Translations under genes and position numbers: made by a program
The notes under the pieces: model-generated
Database searches by the model: none
What the model saw: only the letters and a program-made list of their open reading frames with translations
What the model was told of the DNA's origin: nothing
Source of the DNA: Deltaproteobacteria bacterium
GTDB taxonomy: Bacteria > Desulfobacterota > Syntrophia > Syntrophales > Smithellaceae
Assembly (NCBI GenBank): GCA_011046295.1
Contig: DSAV01000193.1
Coordinates: forward strand, 1-10,200
Direction: 5' to 3'
Length of the DNA: 10,200 nt
In this document: positions 1 through 6,694 of the stretch, in pieces
Position numbering within the stretch: position 1 is the stretch's first letter
How the letters are laid out: each line of letters opens with the position of its first letter

Positions 1-1047
1 CATTTTATGCACGCCCAGGTCAACAAGAATTTGCGCGCCGATTCCGTAATCGCGCAAATCCGGCTTGAATCCCAGGGCGATATTGGCTTCCACCGTGTCG
101 TGGCCGCCTTCCTGCAGGGCGTAGGCCTTGATTTTGTTGACGAGGCCAATCCCGCGGCCTTCCTGCCGCATGTAGACAATCACTCCTTTTCCTTCCTGCT
201 GAACCATTTCCATGGCGCGGTGCAGCTGATCGCCGCAGTCACAGCGCGCGGAGGCGAAAACATCGCCTGTTAAGCATTCCGAATGCACGCGCACTAGAAC
301 TTCATCGTCCTTAGAGATCTCTCCTTTGACCAGCGCAATGTGCTGGAAAGTGTCCACATCGTTTTCGTAAACGATAACCCGGAAATCTCCGCCATAGCAG
401 GTGGGAATTGTGGCTTCGGCCACTCTTCTAATCAGCGATTCATTCTGCAGGCGGTAATCAATCAAGTCGGCAATGGTTACTATTTTCAGATCATGTTCGC
501 GGGCAAAGATTTCCAAATCCGGCATGCGCGCCATCGTCCCGTCGTCTTTCATTATTTCGCAGATGATTCCGGCGGGTGTCAATCCGGCGAGCCGGCACAA
601 GTCCACGGAGCCTTCCGTCTGACCGGTGCGCACCAAAACGCCGCCTTTGCGGGCGCGGATGGGGAAAACATGGCCGGGGCTGACCAAATCTTCAGCTTTA
701 GCGTCAGGATTCACCGCGGCCTTGATGGTTGTGGCGCGGTCGGCCGCGGAAATTCCCGTGGTCACTCCTTCGCGCGCTTCGATAGAAACGGTAAACGCCG
801 TGCCGAAACGCGCCTTGTTGTCCTGAACCATAGGTCTCAGGTTCAGCCTGTCTGCTATTTCTTCGCTCAGTGATAAACATATTAATCCGCGCCCGTAGCG
901 CGCCATAAAATTAATCATTTCCGCTGATGCAAACTGGGCGGACATGCACAGATCGCCTTCGTTTTCTCTGTCTTCATCATCCACGAGGATTACCATTTTC
1001 CCGTTGCGGATATCGTCAATTGCCTCTGTAATTTTACTGATTGCCAT
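1..1047 (-). CDS. ribBA: RibBA, bifunctional 3,4-dihydroxy-2-butanone-4-phosphate synthase / GTP cyclohydrolase II (C-terminus cut by window edge)
   Basis: This enzyme supplies both precursors of riboflavin: the RibB half makes dihydroxybutanone phosphate from ribulose 5-phosphate, and the RibA half opens GTP. I translated 349 residues with no stop before the left edge; full-length RibBA is about 400, so roughly 50 C-terminal residues are missing. The RibB half (about 1-205) shows DDEDRENEGD at 23-32, YGRGLICL at 51-58, GVTTGISAADRATTI at 94-108 and PGHVFP at 124-129. The RibA half has the zinc-site cysteines C258, C269 and C271 (HSECLTGDVFASARCDCGD), RQEGRGIGL at 294-302 and HDTVEAN at 316-322. 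The start ATG at 1047 follows an AAGGA ribosome site. It lies 17 bp after ribE and is presumably cotranscribed. Both halves keep their signature residues, so it should be active in both reactions. Confidence 0.96.
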   Translation of the reverse strand, partial: MAISKITEAIDDIRNGKMVILVDDEDRENEGDLCMSAQFASAEMINFMARYGRGLICLSLSEEIADRLNLRPMVQDNKARFGTAFTVSIEAREGVTTGISAADRATTIKAAVNPDAKAEDLVSPGHVFPIRARKGGVLVRTGQTEGSVDLCRLAGLTPAGIICEIMKDDGTMARMPDLEIFAREHDLKIVTIADLIDYRLQNESLIRRVAEATIPTCYGGDFRVIVYENDVDTFQHIALVKGEISKDDEVLVRVHSECLTGDVFASARCDCGDQLHRAMEMVQQEGKGVIVYMRQEGRGIGLVNKIKAYALQEGGHDTVEANIALGFKPDLRDYGIGAQILVDLGVHKM

Positions 1048-1064
1048 TACTTTATTATCCTTAT

Positions 1065-1697
1065 CTATTTAAAACCGTGTTTTTCTAAAAATTCATTATC
1101 TATTCCCCGCGGTGATTGCAACAGTTTTTCCACGTATTTACCCAGAATGTCTGTTTCAATATTGACCAGGTCGCCTTCTTTTTTACTAAGCAGCGTGGTC
1201 TTTGCCGCCGTGTGAGGAATTATATTAACATAAAATTTCCCCTTTTCCACTTTGTTTATCGTGAGACTGATGCCGTCAATGCCAATTGAACCCTTTTCCA
1301 CGATGTAGCGGGCGAGCGTCTCATCCGCTTGAATGGCGAAAATAACCGATCCGGATTTCTGCGTTTTGGAAAGAACGCGGCCGGTGCCGTCCACATGCCC
1401 CAGGACGAAATGTCCGCCCAGATATCCGCCGACGCGCAGTGATTTCTCCAGATTGACTTTGCTGCTCGGGTGCAACTGTTTAAGATTCGTTTTATCCAGA
1501 GTTTCAGCGGAAATATCGGCTTGAAAAACATTTTGATTTTTCGCGGTTACGGTAAGGCACGCGCCGTTGACCGCGATACTGTCGCCTAAGCGCACATCGG
1601 CCATTTCAATGCCCGCTTCTATTTCCACCACGGCGTCCACGCCTTTCATGGTCAAGCGCTTTATTGTTCCCAATCCTTCAACAATTCCCGTAAACAT
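1065..1697 (-). CDS. ribE: Riboflavin synthase alpha chain (RibE/RibC type)
   Basis: Riboflavin synthase dismutates two molecules of 6,7-dimethyl-8-ribityllumazine to give riboflavin and a recyclable pyrimidine, in the cytoplasm. The 210-residue product matches the family's usual length of about 210-215. It opens with the hallmark MFTGIVEG and consists of two homologous lumazine-binding barrels, about 1-97 and 98-197. The internal repeat is visible as GDSIAVNGACLTV (38-50) against KGSIGIDGISLTI (135-147). GGHFVLGHVDGTG lies at the barrel junction. The start ATG is only 3 bp after the nrdR stop and lacks a good Shine-Dalgarno sequence, which suggests translational coupling to nrdR. ribD, often found upstream of ribE in related gene orders, is absent here, so the pathway's deaminase/reductase step must be encoded elsewhere. 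The name follows the ribE usage; some genomes call it ribC. Confidence 0.96.
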   Translation of the reverse strand: MFTGIVEGLGTIKRLTMKGVDAVVEIEAGIEMADVRLGDSIAVNGACLTVTAKNQNVFQADISAETLDKTNLKQLHPSSKVNLEKSLRVGGYLGGHFVLGHVDGTGRVLSKTQKSGSVIFAIQADETLARYIVEKGSIGIDGISLTINKVEKGKFYVNIIPHTAAKTTLLSKKEGDLVNIETDILGKYVEKLLQSPRGIDNEFLEKHGFK

Positions 1698-1700
1698 AAA

Positions 1701-2162
1701 CTATTTCTTTTCTTTGTTTAATAAATCCTTCAGTTCCGTCATGAATTCTCCGACATCGCGAAACTGCCGATAAACCGAAGCGAAGCGCACATAGGCCACA
1801 CCGTCGAGCGTCTTTAATTCATTCATGACTTTTTCTCCAATATACGTGGAAGGAATTTCTTCCCCCTGAAATTCCTGGCAGACCTGTTCCACAGTCTCTA
1901 CGATTCTTTCCATTTCCTCCATGCTGATGGGGCGCTTTTCGCAGGCCTTCATCACGCCGTTGCGGATTTTCATCCGGTCGAACGCTTCGCGCCGGCCGTC
2001 TTTCTTTACCACCATGGGTAGAACATCTTCCACGTATTCATATGTGGTGAAGCGTTTTTCACAATCCAGGCATTCCCGCCGCCGCCGGATGGCTTTGCCG
2101 TCCTTGCTGATACGCGAATCAATAACTTTGTTTTCACCATGCCCGCAAAAAGGACATTTCAT
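1701..2162 (-). CDS. nrdR: Transcriptional repressor NrdR
   Basis: NrdR is a zinc-ribbon/ATP-cone repressor of ribonucleotide reductase genes that senses ATP/dATP. The 153-residue length is typical. The N-terminal zinc ribbon has Cys pairs C3/C6 (MKCPFCG) and C31/C34 (CLDC), followed by KRFTTYE at 36-42. The ATP-cone domain spans about 49-139 (VVKKDGRREAFDR near 51-63, YVRFASVYRQF at 124-134). An AAAGGG ribosome site lies 9 bp before the ATG. It sits between a dCMP deaminase and ribE. The pairing with the deaminase makes sense because both act on deoxynucleotide supply. Its usual targets (NrdR boxes before nrd genes) are not in this window. Confidence 0.97.
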   Translation of the reverse strand: MKCPFCGHGENKVIDSRISKDGKAIRRRRECLDCEKRFTTYEYVEDVLPMVVKKDGRREAFDRMKIRNGVMKACEKRPISMEEMERIVETVEQVCQEFQGEEIPSTYIGEKVMNELKTLDGVAYVRFASVYRQFRDVGEFMTELKDLLNKEKK

Positions 2163-2182
2163 TTTTCGCCGCCCTTTAAAAT

Positions 2183-2668
2183 TTACACTTGTTTGACTTT
2201 AATTCCCGCTTCTTTGAGCATCTGAGCCGCAAGTTCATCACGGTATTCATCCCGAATAACAATGCGCGTGATGCCTGCATTTATTATCATCTTTGCACAT
2301 ATGACGCACGGGTGATTAGTGCAGTAAAGAGTAGAGCCGCTGGCGCTGACGCCGTGAAAAGCCGCCTGAATAATTGCGTTTTGTTCCGCGTGCAAGCCGC
2401 GGCACAGTTCATGGCGCTCGCCGGAAGGAACGTTTAGTTTCTCGCGCAAGCAACCGATGTCGAGGCAGTGCTTGAGCTTGGACGGAGCTCCGTTATAACC
2501 AGTAGCAAGAATTCTTTTGTCGCGCACCAGAGCAGCCCCTACCGCGCGGCGCAGACAAGTGCTTCTGCGGGATACCAAATCCACAATATCCAGAAAATAA
2601 GTGTCCCAATCCGGTCTTGTTCTGGCTGTTTTTTGGGGAATACTTTTAGAGATTTTTTTTCCGGCCAT
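2183..2668 (-). CDS. dCMP/cytidylate deaminase family protein (ComEB type)
   Basis: This is a zinc-dependent deaminase, most likely converting dCMP to dUMP as a source of dTMP. From the ATG at 2668 it is 161 residues. The catalytic signature is complete: HAEQNAI (H93, E95) and HPCVICAK (C121, C124). Additional Cys/His in the first half (C38, H67, C68, C73, H86, C89) resemble the second, structural zinc site of dCMP deaminases. TGYNGAP at 56-62 is also typical of the family. An in-frame GTG at 2677 would add three residues. Neither start has a recognisable Shine-Dalgarno sequence, so I chose the ATG. The next gene, nrdR, starts 20 bp downstream. Substrate is inferred from family and neighbours; CMP or a related substrate cannot be excluded. 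Confidence 0.9.
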   Translation of the reverse strand: MAGKKISKSIPQKTARTRPDWDTYFLDIVDLVSRRSTCLRRAVGAALVRDKRILATGYNGAPSKLKHCLDIGCLREKLNVPSGERHELCRGLHAEQNAIIQAAFHGVSASGSTLYCTNHPCVICAKMIINAGITRIVIRDEYRDELAAQMLKEAGIKVKQV

Positions 2669-2714
2669 CACTGCCACGCTTTTTGTGTGCTGAGAAATTA
2701 ACGGCTTGCCGGCA

Positions 2715-3959
2715 TTAAATTCTATGCTGGTAGAGAGGAAAATTCACGCAAATGCTTTTTATTTTCTCAGCCACAGCCTTGATTTTTGTTTCGTTGTTGA
2801 TATTTTTTATGACGTCGGCAATGCACGAAGCGATCAGACGCATCTCGTTTTCTTTCATTCCCCTGGTTGTCACCGCGGGCGTGCCGATGCGGATCCCGCT
2901 GGTTACCTGGGGGCCTTTGGTATCAAAAGGAATCCCGTTTTTATTTACCGTGATGCAAGCGCGGTCCAGCGCCTCCTGCGCCTCTTTACCGGTAACGCCC
3001 GCTGAAGTCAGATCAACCAGAATCAGATGATTATCCGTTCCGCCGGAGACCAGCCGAAATCCCTGATTCTTTAATTCATCTGCCATCGCCTGGGCGTTTT
3101 TGATAATCTGCTTCTGATATTCCTTGAATTCCGGCGCGAGCGCTTCCTGAAACGCAACCGCTTTTGCCGCGATGATATGCATCAGCGGTCCGCCCTGCGA
3201 ACCGGGAAAAACCCGGCTGTTGAGCGTCTTGGCATAATCCTGTTTGCACATAATCAGACCGCCGCGCGGGCCGCGTAATGTTTTGTGGGTTGTGGAGGTC
3301 ACGTATTCGCAAACAGGGATGGGCGTGGGATGAAGTCCTGTGGCCACAAGCCCGGCAATATGCGCGATGTCGGCCATGATTACCGCGCCCACTTCGTCAG
3401 CTGCTTCGCGGAATTTTGTAAAATCGATAACCCGTGGATAAGCGCTGGCGCCCACGATAATCAATTTAGGTTTGTGTTCGCGCGTTAATTTTTTTACTTC
3501 TTCGTAATCGATTGTTTCTGTTTCGCGGTCAACGCCGTAAGCAACAATTTTGTAAAACTTGCCGGAAAAATTCGCGGGACTGCCGTGCGATAGATGCCCG
3601 CCGTGCGAAAGATTCATTCCCAGAACCGTGTCGCCCGGCTGAACTGCGGCGAAATAAACCGCCATGTTCGCCTGTGTGCCGGAATGAGGCTGGACGTTTA
3701 CATGCTCCGCGCCAAAAAGTTTTTTACAGCGCTCAATCGCTAGATTTTCCGCGACATCGACGAACTCACAGCCGCCGTAATAACGGTTGCCGGGATAGCC
3801 TTCGGCGTATTTGTTGGTCATGATGCAGCCCTGGGCTTCCAGAACCGCTTCGCTGACAAAGTTTTCCGAAGCGATGAGCTCGATATTACGCGCTTGACGG
3901 CGTGTTTCTGATTTAATGGCCTGGTTTATTTCCGGGTCGATTTTTTCTAAAAAAGACAT
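2715..3959 (-). CDS. glyA: Serine hydroxymethyltransferase
   Basis: GlyA is a PLP enzyme that interconverts serine and glycine and loads one-carbon units onto tetrahydrofolate, feeding thymidylate, purine and methionine synthesis. The product is 414 residues, the normal length. The PLP-binding lysine is K226 in TSTTHKTLRGPRGG (221-234). Other family landmarks are ELIASENF (27-34), YAEGYPGNRYYGG (51-63), NVQPHSGTQAN (88-98) and the aspartate/histidine stretch MADIAHIAGL (195-204). The ATG at 3959 has a good AGGAAGGA ribosome site about 10 bp upstream. It starts 32 bp after fabF. In related genomes rpiB often sits between fabF and glyA; it is not present here. Nothing in the sequence suggests the gene is damaged. 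Confidence 0.97.
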   Translation of the reverse strand: MSFLEKIDPEINQAIKSETRRQARNIELIASENFVSEAVLEAQGCIMTNKYAEGYPGNRYYGGCEFVDVAENLAIERCKKLFGAEHVNVQPHSGTQANMAVYFAAVQPGDTVLGMNLSHGGHLSHGSPANFSGKFYKIVAYGVDRETETIDYEEVKKLTREHKPKLIIVGASAYPRVIDFTKFREAADEVGAVIMADIAHIAGLVATGLHPTPIPVCEYVTSTTHKTLRGPRGGLIMCKQDYAKTLNSRVFPGSQGGPLMHIIAAKAVAFQEALAPEFKEYQKQIIKNAQAMADELKNQGFRLVSGGTDNHLILVDLTSAGVTGKEAQEALDRACITVNKNGIPFDTKGPQVTSGIRIGTPAVTTRGMKENEMRLIASCIADVIKNINNETKIKAVAEKIKSICVNFPLYQHRI

Positions 3960-3991
3960 GAATCTGAAATCCTTCCTTGCTCTTGATTATC

Positions 3992-5234
3992 TCAGGACGA
4001 ATATTTTTTAAATATCAGTACCGCGTTAACCCCGCCGAAGCCAAACGAATTGGACATGCCCGTGTTGATTTGCGCTTTTCTCGCGGTATTGGGGACATAA
4101 TCAAGGTCGCACTCGGCATCGGGATTTTCTAAATTTACTGTCGGCGGAATTATTCCATTTTCTATGGCTTTAATCGTAAAGATCGCCTCCGCGCCGCCTG
4201 TGCCGCCGAGCATGTGGCCGGTCATTGATTTTGTTGAACTGACCATCAGCTTCTTGGCATGATCCTTAAAGACGGTTTTGATTGCCTGTGTTTCATATAA
4301 ATCGTTTAGCGGCGTTGATGTGCCGTGCGCGTTGATATAATCGATATCTGACGCGCTTAATCCAGAGTCTTTAATCGCGGCTTGCATGCTGCGCGCCGCT
4401 CCTTCCCCTCCGGGAGGCGGAGCCGCCATGTGAAAAGCATCTGAAGAGGTGCCGTAACCGATAAGTTCCGCGTAAATCCGCGCGCCTCTTTTTTGAGCAA
4501 GTGATAATTCTTCCAGAATTAATATGCCGCAGCCTTCGGCGATGACAAAACCGTCACGCCCCTGGTCAAAGGGACGGCTCGCTTTCAGCGGCTCATCATT
4601 GCGCGTGGAAAGAGCGCGCATCGCGCAAAAACCGCCAACGGCAAGAGGGGTAATGGCCGCTTCCACTCCGCCGGTGATCATGGCGTCAGCGTCTCCGTAG
4701 GCGATGGTTTTATACGCATCGCCGATAGCCGAAGTTCCCGCGGCGCAGGCGGTTACCGCGCAATTGATCGGGCCTTTGGGCGCCGAAGCGAATAGAGACA
4801 TGGCCGGATGCGAGGTTGGCCAGAATCGAAGGGACGGCAAAAGGAGAAATTTTGCGCGGACCGGAATCAAAAAGCAGCCTGATTTCGCTTTCCATGGTAG
4901 CCAAGCCGCCGATGGCTGAACCGACAATTACCCCCACCCGCTCGGCGACAGCCGGATTTATCTTTAAAGCGGCATCATTCATTGCCATTTCCGATGCAGC
5001 AATAGCGTATAAAATGAAGTCATCCAGGCGCCGCGCATCCTGCTTATCGACATACTGCGTCGGGTCAAAATTTTTTATTTCACCGGCAATTCGGGATTTA
5101 AAGGCCGTGCTGTCAAATTTGGTAATCGGCCCGATGCCTGATTTTCCGGCAACCGCGCCTTCCCATGTTTCACCAACGGAATTTCCCAGCGGTGTCAGAG
5201 CGCCCATGCCTGTGACCACTACTCGCCTTTTCAT
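3992..5234 (-). CDS. fabF: 3-oxoacyl-[acyl-carrier-protein] synthase II (FabF), interrupted by one extra base
   Basis: FabF condenses malonyl-ACP with acyl-ACP in fatty-acid elongation. The gene lies in two frames: codons 1-152 run from the ATG at 5234 to 4779, and the rest runs from 4777 to the TGA at 3992. Dropping one base at the GGG run (plus strand 4778-4780) joins them into a 413-residue protein of normal length. After repair the catalytic residues fall at C163 (VTACAAGTSA), H303 (NAHGTSTP), K335 and H340 (STKSMTGHMLGGTGG), the same numbers as in E. coli FabF. Read without repair, the first frame ends at 4710 and lacks the active site. All motifs on both sides are intact, so this is a sequencing/assembly error or a very recent mutation. 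An AAGG ribosome site precedes the ATG, 21 bp after acpP. Confidence 0.93.
4778..4780 (-). other. Single-base insertion (frameshift) site in fabF
   Basis: On the coding strand the sequence reads GGC GCC CAA AGG where FabF proteins have Gly-Ala-Lys-Gly-Pro. Removing one C from the CCC run gives GGC GCC AAA GGC CCG and restores the family sequence (RFGAKGPINCAVTAC). Upstream and downstream frames join exactly here, with no lost residues. The change lies in a three-base homopolymer, consistent with a sequencing or assembly slip, though a real mutation cannot be ruled out from one sequence. Confidence 0.9.
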
Positions 5235-5255
5235 TGATAAATACCTTAAGTGAAA

Positions 5256-5492
5256 CTAATTAATGCCTTTGTTTTTTAAAAATTCGATGATGTCTTTAAT
5301 TGTGCGGATCTTTTCCAGCTCTTCATCCGCTATTTCGATGCCGAAAGCTTCTTCCATTTCCATAATCAGCTCGACAAGGTCCAGCGAATCCGCGCCCAGA
5401 TCATCGATAAAAGATGCTTCCGGAACGCATTCTTCTTTAGTTACATCCAGCTGTTCCATAACAACTTTGATAACTCGTTCTTCTAATGTCAT
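5256..5492 (-). CDS. acpP: Acyl carrier protein
   Basis: ACP carries growing acyl chains on a phosphopantetheine arm attached to a serine. The 78-residue acidic, helical protein has the modification motif DLGADSLDLVELIMEMEEAFG with S36 as the attachment site, then the typical EIADEELEKIRTIKD helix. The ATG at 5492 has a strong Shine-Dalgarno sequence, AGGAGG (plus strand 5501-5506), 8 bp upstream, fitting its usual high expression. fabF follows after 21 bp. Upstream, the expected fabG/fabD/fabH/plsX genes are missing and a 282-bp non-coding gap separates it from rpmF, so acpP may have its own promoter, though I could not identify a convincing one. Confidence 0.97.
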   Translation of the reverse strand: MTLEERVIKVVMEQLDVTKEECVPEASFIDDLGADSLDLVELIMEMEEAFGIEIADEELEKIRTIKDIIEFLKNKGIN

Positions 5493-5774
5493 GTAAAAAT
5501 CCTCCTGCGTTCTATTATTGCCTGAAATATTGAGCTAAATGTTCCTGCTTTTACCTGTTTTTTTAAAAAATTTCCTTATTTTTTTCTGTGCGGAATCTAA
5601 ATCCGTGGTTTTACAAAATGAATTCTAATCAGGAGCGCCGACGATCAATGAATCCCGAAAATTTTTTAAAACACCCCTCATGCGACAGTCCTTCACGTGA
5701 AAATTTTTTTTGCCGAAAATATCTTATTTTATGTCGGGAATACCAGCGCAATTTCCGGCTATCACAGAGCGCTC
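5493..5774. other. 282-bp gap between rpmF and acpP without a clear gene
   Basis: This interval is AT-rich with many A and T runs, including a near-palindromic TTTTTTTAAAAAA at 5558-5570 and the 10-bp palindrome AGAGCGCTCT at 5766-5775, which overlaps the rpmF stop codon. I see no GC-rich hairpin followed by a T-run, hence no clear terminator after rpmF. On the minus strand TTGATC and TAGAAT occur 15 bp apart around 5624-5650, a poor promoter match only. It holds one short open frame with a ribosome site (5625-5681) and the acpP Shine-Dalgarno sequence. plsX, fabH, fabD and fabG often occupy this position in other bacteria; I found no recognisable remnants of them. Confidence 0.6.
5625..5681 (-). 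CDS. Possible 18-residue small ORF in the rpmF-acpP gap
   Basis: An ATG at 5681 opens an 18-codon frame (MRGVLKNFRDSLIVGAPD) ending in TAG. It is preceded by AAGGA with a 7-bp spacer, a well-placed ribosome site. I recognise no family. It could be a leader peptide for acpP-fabF, a decayed remnant of a lost gene, or chance; ORFs this short occur by chance often, so only the ribosome site recommends it. Confidence 0.2.
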   Translation of the reverse strand: MRGVLKNFRDSLIVGAPD

Positions 5775-5966
5775 TTATTCTTTTTGGGCTTTTTCCGGCT
5801 TCTTATAATCTTTACCGCGATAAGTGCCGCATGTGGGACAAACACGATGGGGTAATTTGGGCTGGTTGCACTGCGGACACACGGATAACGACGCGGGTGT
5901 CAAAAAATCATGCGCCCTTCTTGTGTTGCGCCTGGTCTTGGAATGTCTTTTTACTGGATTTGGCAT
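5775..5966 (-). CDS. rpmF: 50S ribosomal protein L32
   Basis: L32 is a small basic protein of the large ribosomal subunit. The 63-residue product starts MPNPVKRHSKTRRNTRRAH, the usual L32 N-terminus, and carries a zinc ribbon with C30/C33 (CPQC) and C43/C46 (CPTCG), the zinc-binding (C+) form of the protein. The C-terminus is Lys/Glu-rich. An AGAGGA ribosome site sits 8 bp before the ATG. It follows the DUF177 gene by 19 bp, the near-universal yceD-rpmF pair, so the two are almost surely cotranscribed. Confidence 0.96.
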   Translation of the reverse strand: MPNPVKRHSKTRRNTRRAHDFLTPASLSVCPQCNQPKLPHRVCPTCGTYRGKDYKKPEKAQKE

Positions 5967-5985
5967 AATATTTATCCTCTTTATG

Positions 5986-6537
5986 TTAATTGTTCACTTT
6001 AAAGTTTTTCAGCGCCGCCATGCGCCTGTCCACGCAACAAAGTGCGCAATCGCAGGAAGAATAATTCAAATTGGTACCGCACTGCGGGCACAAGCCCTTG
6101 CACTCATCACTGCACAGAGCCTTAATCGGCATTTGTAATATAATTTGTTCGCAAATAATCGGCTTCAGATCAATAAAATCACCATGATAATGAATGATTT
6201 CCAAGTCTTCCTGCCTCAGTTCCAGATCATCATCAACTTCGGGTTTTTGACTGACCAGTGTATACGAAAAATCAGCTGCAACGGGTAGTTTTGCCTCTTC
6301 CAGGCACCGGCTGCACAAAGTTCCGATTATCGCGGAAATCTTTCCTCTGATAAAAACTGTAGCGGCCGTTTTAGTGATAAGGCAACCAACATCCGCTTTA
6401 TCGACGAAAAAATCGCCAGCCTCCTGTTTTTTAAAGCAGTCACTAAACCAGTCCCGGCCTTCGGAAAAGACAAAGTTCAGCCCCTCGTCAGGAATGGTAA
6501 CCACATTGATTTTCAAAGAATTAGTTGTCGAAGCCAT
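5986..6537 (-). CDS. YceD/DUF177 family protein
   Basis: DUF177 (YceD) proteins are widely conserved partners of rpmF, and roles in 23S rRNA accumulation or ribosome assembly have been proposed; the exact biochemistry is unsettled. The 183-residue product has the family landmarks: CSRCLE at 75-80, the segment ICEQIILQMPIKALC (128-142), then CKGLCPQCGTNLN (146-158) and a Cys-rich tail (C162, C164, C167, C168) ending in RRMAALKNF. These Cys pairs probably bind zinc. The ATG at 6537 is chosen over an in-frame TTG at 6549 that would add four residues; neither has a clear Shine-Dalgarno sequence. It is the first gene of the minus-strand run and shares a divergent promoter region with gltX. Confidence 0.92.
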   Translation of the reverse strand: MASTTNSLKINVVTIPDEGLNFVFSEGRDWFSDCFKKQEAGDFFVDKADVGCLITKTAATVFIRGKISAIIGTLCSRCLEEAKLPVAADFSYTLVSQKPEVDDDLELRQEDLEIIHYHGDFIDLKPIICEQIILQMPIKALCSDECKGLCPQCGTNLNYSSCDCALCCVDRRMAALKNFKVNN

Positions 6538-6576
6538 GATAATTGTCAAAAATTCGCCAAACGTATTAAGCGCGAA

Positions 6577-6605
6577 AGTAAATTATAAAACGCCTTTATT
6601 GTCAA
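6577..6605 (-). promoter_or_regulatory. Candidate promoter for the DUF177-rpmF transcript
   Basis: On the minus strand TTGACA (6605-6600) is followed after 17 bp by TTTACT (6582-6577, 4 of 6 matches to the -10 consensus). A perfect TATAAT lies at 6587-6582, but only 12 bp from TTGACA, which is too close for a standard sigma70 promoter. Position, upstream of the first gene of the run and divergent from the gltX promoter, supports promoter function; the exact -10 element is uncertain. Confidence 0.5.
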
Positions 6606-6637
6606 GGATAATTTAACGTTTTTAACCAATTGCCCCC

Positions 6638-6667
6638 TTGACAAAAGATTATTCTCCGCCCTATAAA
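6638..6667 (+). promoter_or_regulatory. Sigma70-type promoter of gltX
   Basis: TTGACA at 6638-6643 and TATAAA at 6662-6667 are separated by 18 bp, a full -35 match and a 5-of-6 -10 match. Transcription should start near 6673-6675, giving a leader of about 20 nt that carries the AAGGA ribosome site (6680-6684) before the gltX ATG. The short leader leaves no room for a riboswitch or T-box. Confidence 0.8.
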
Positions 6668-6694
6668 GCAGACGGACATAAGGAAAATCATAAA

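Noticed and set aside
340..873. A 177-codon plus-strand open frame
   Set aside because: It is antisense to ribBA, whose frame carries a continuous set of family motifs across the same bases.
1048..1700. FMN riboswitch controlling the riboflavin genes
   Set aside because: The gaps before ribE (3 bp) and ribBA (17 bp) are far too short for an FMN aptamer, and no such element is seen upstream of the run.
4770..4790. Programmed ribosomal frameshifting in fabF
   Set aside because: The site lacks a heptameric slippery sequence and I see no stimulatory stem-loop or internal Shine-Dalgarno; programmed shifting is not known for this family, so an error or mutation is far simpler.
4816..5253. A 145-codon plus-strand open frame opposite the 5' half of fabF
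   Set aside because: The opposite strand encodes a clear FabF N-terminal half; this frame has no recognisable motif.
5588..5968. A 126-codon plus-strand open frame across the rpmF-acpP gap and rpmF
   Set aside because: It runs antisense through rpmF, shows no recognisable protein motif, and its composition is that of a non-coding shadow.
6582..6605. TTGACA with perfect TATAAT on the minus strand as a standard promoter
   Set aside because: The spacing is only 12 bp, too short for normal sigma70 recognition; the weaker TTTACT at 17 bp is kept as the working -10.
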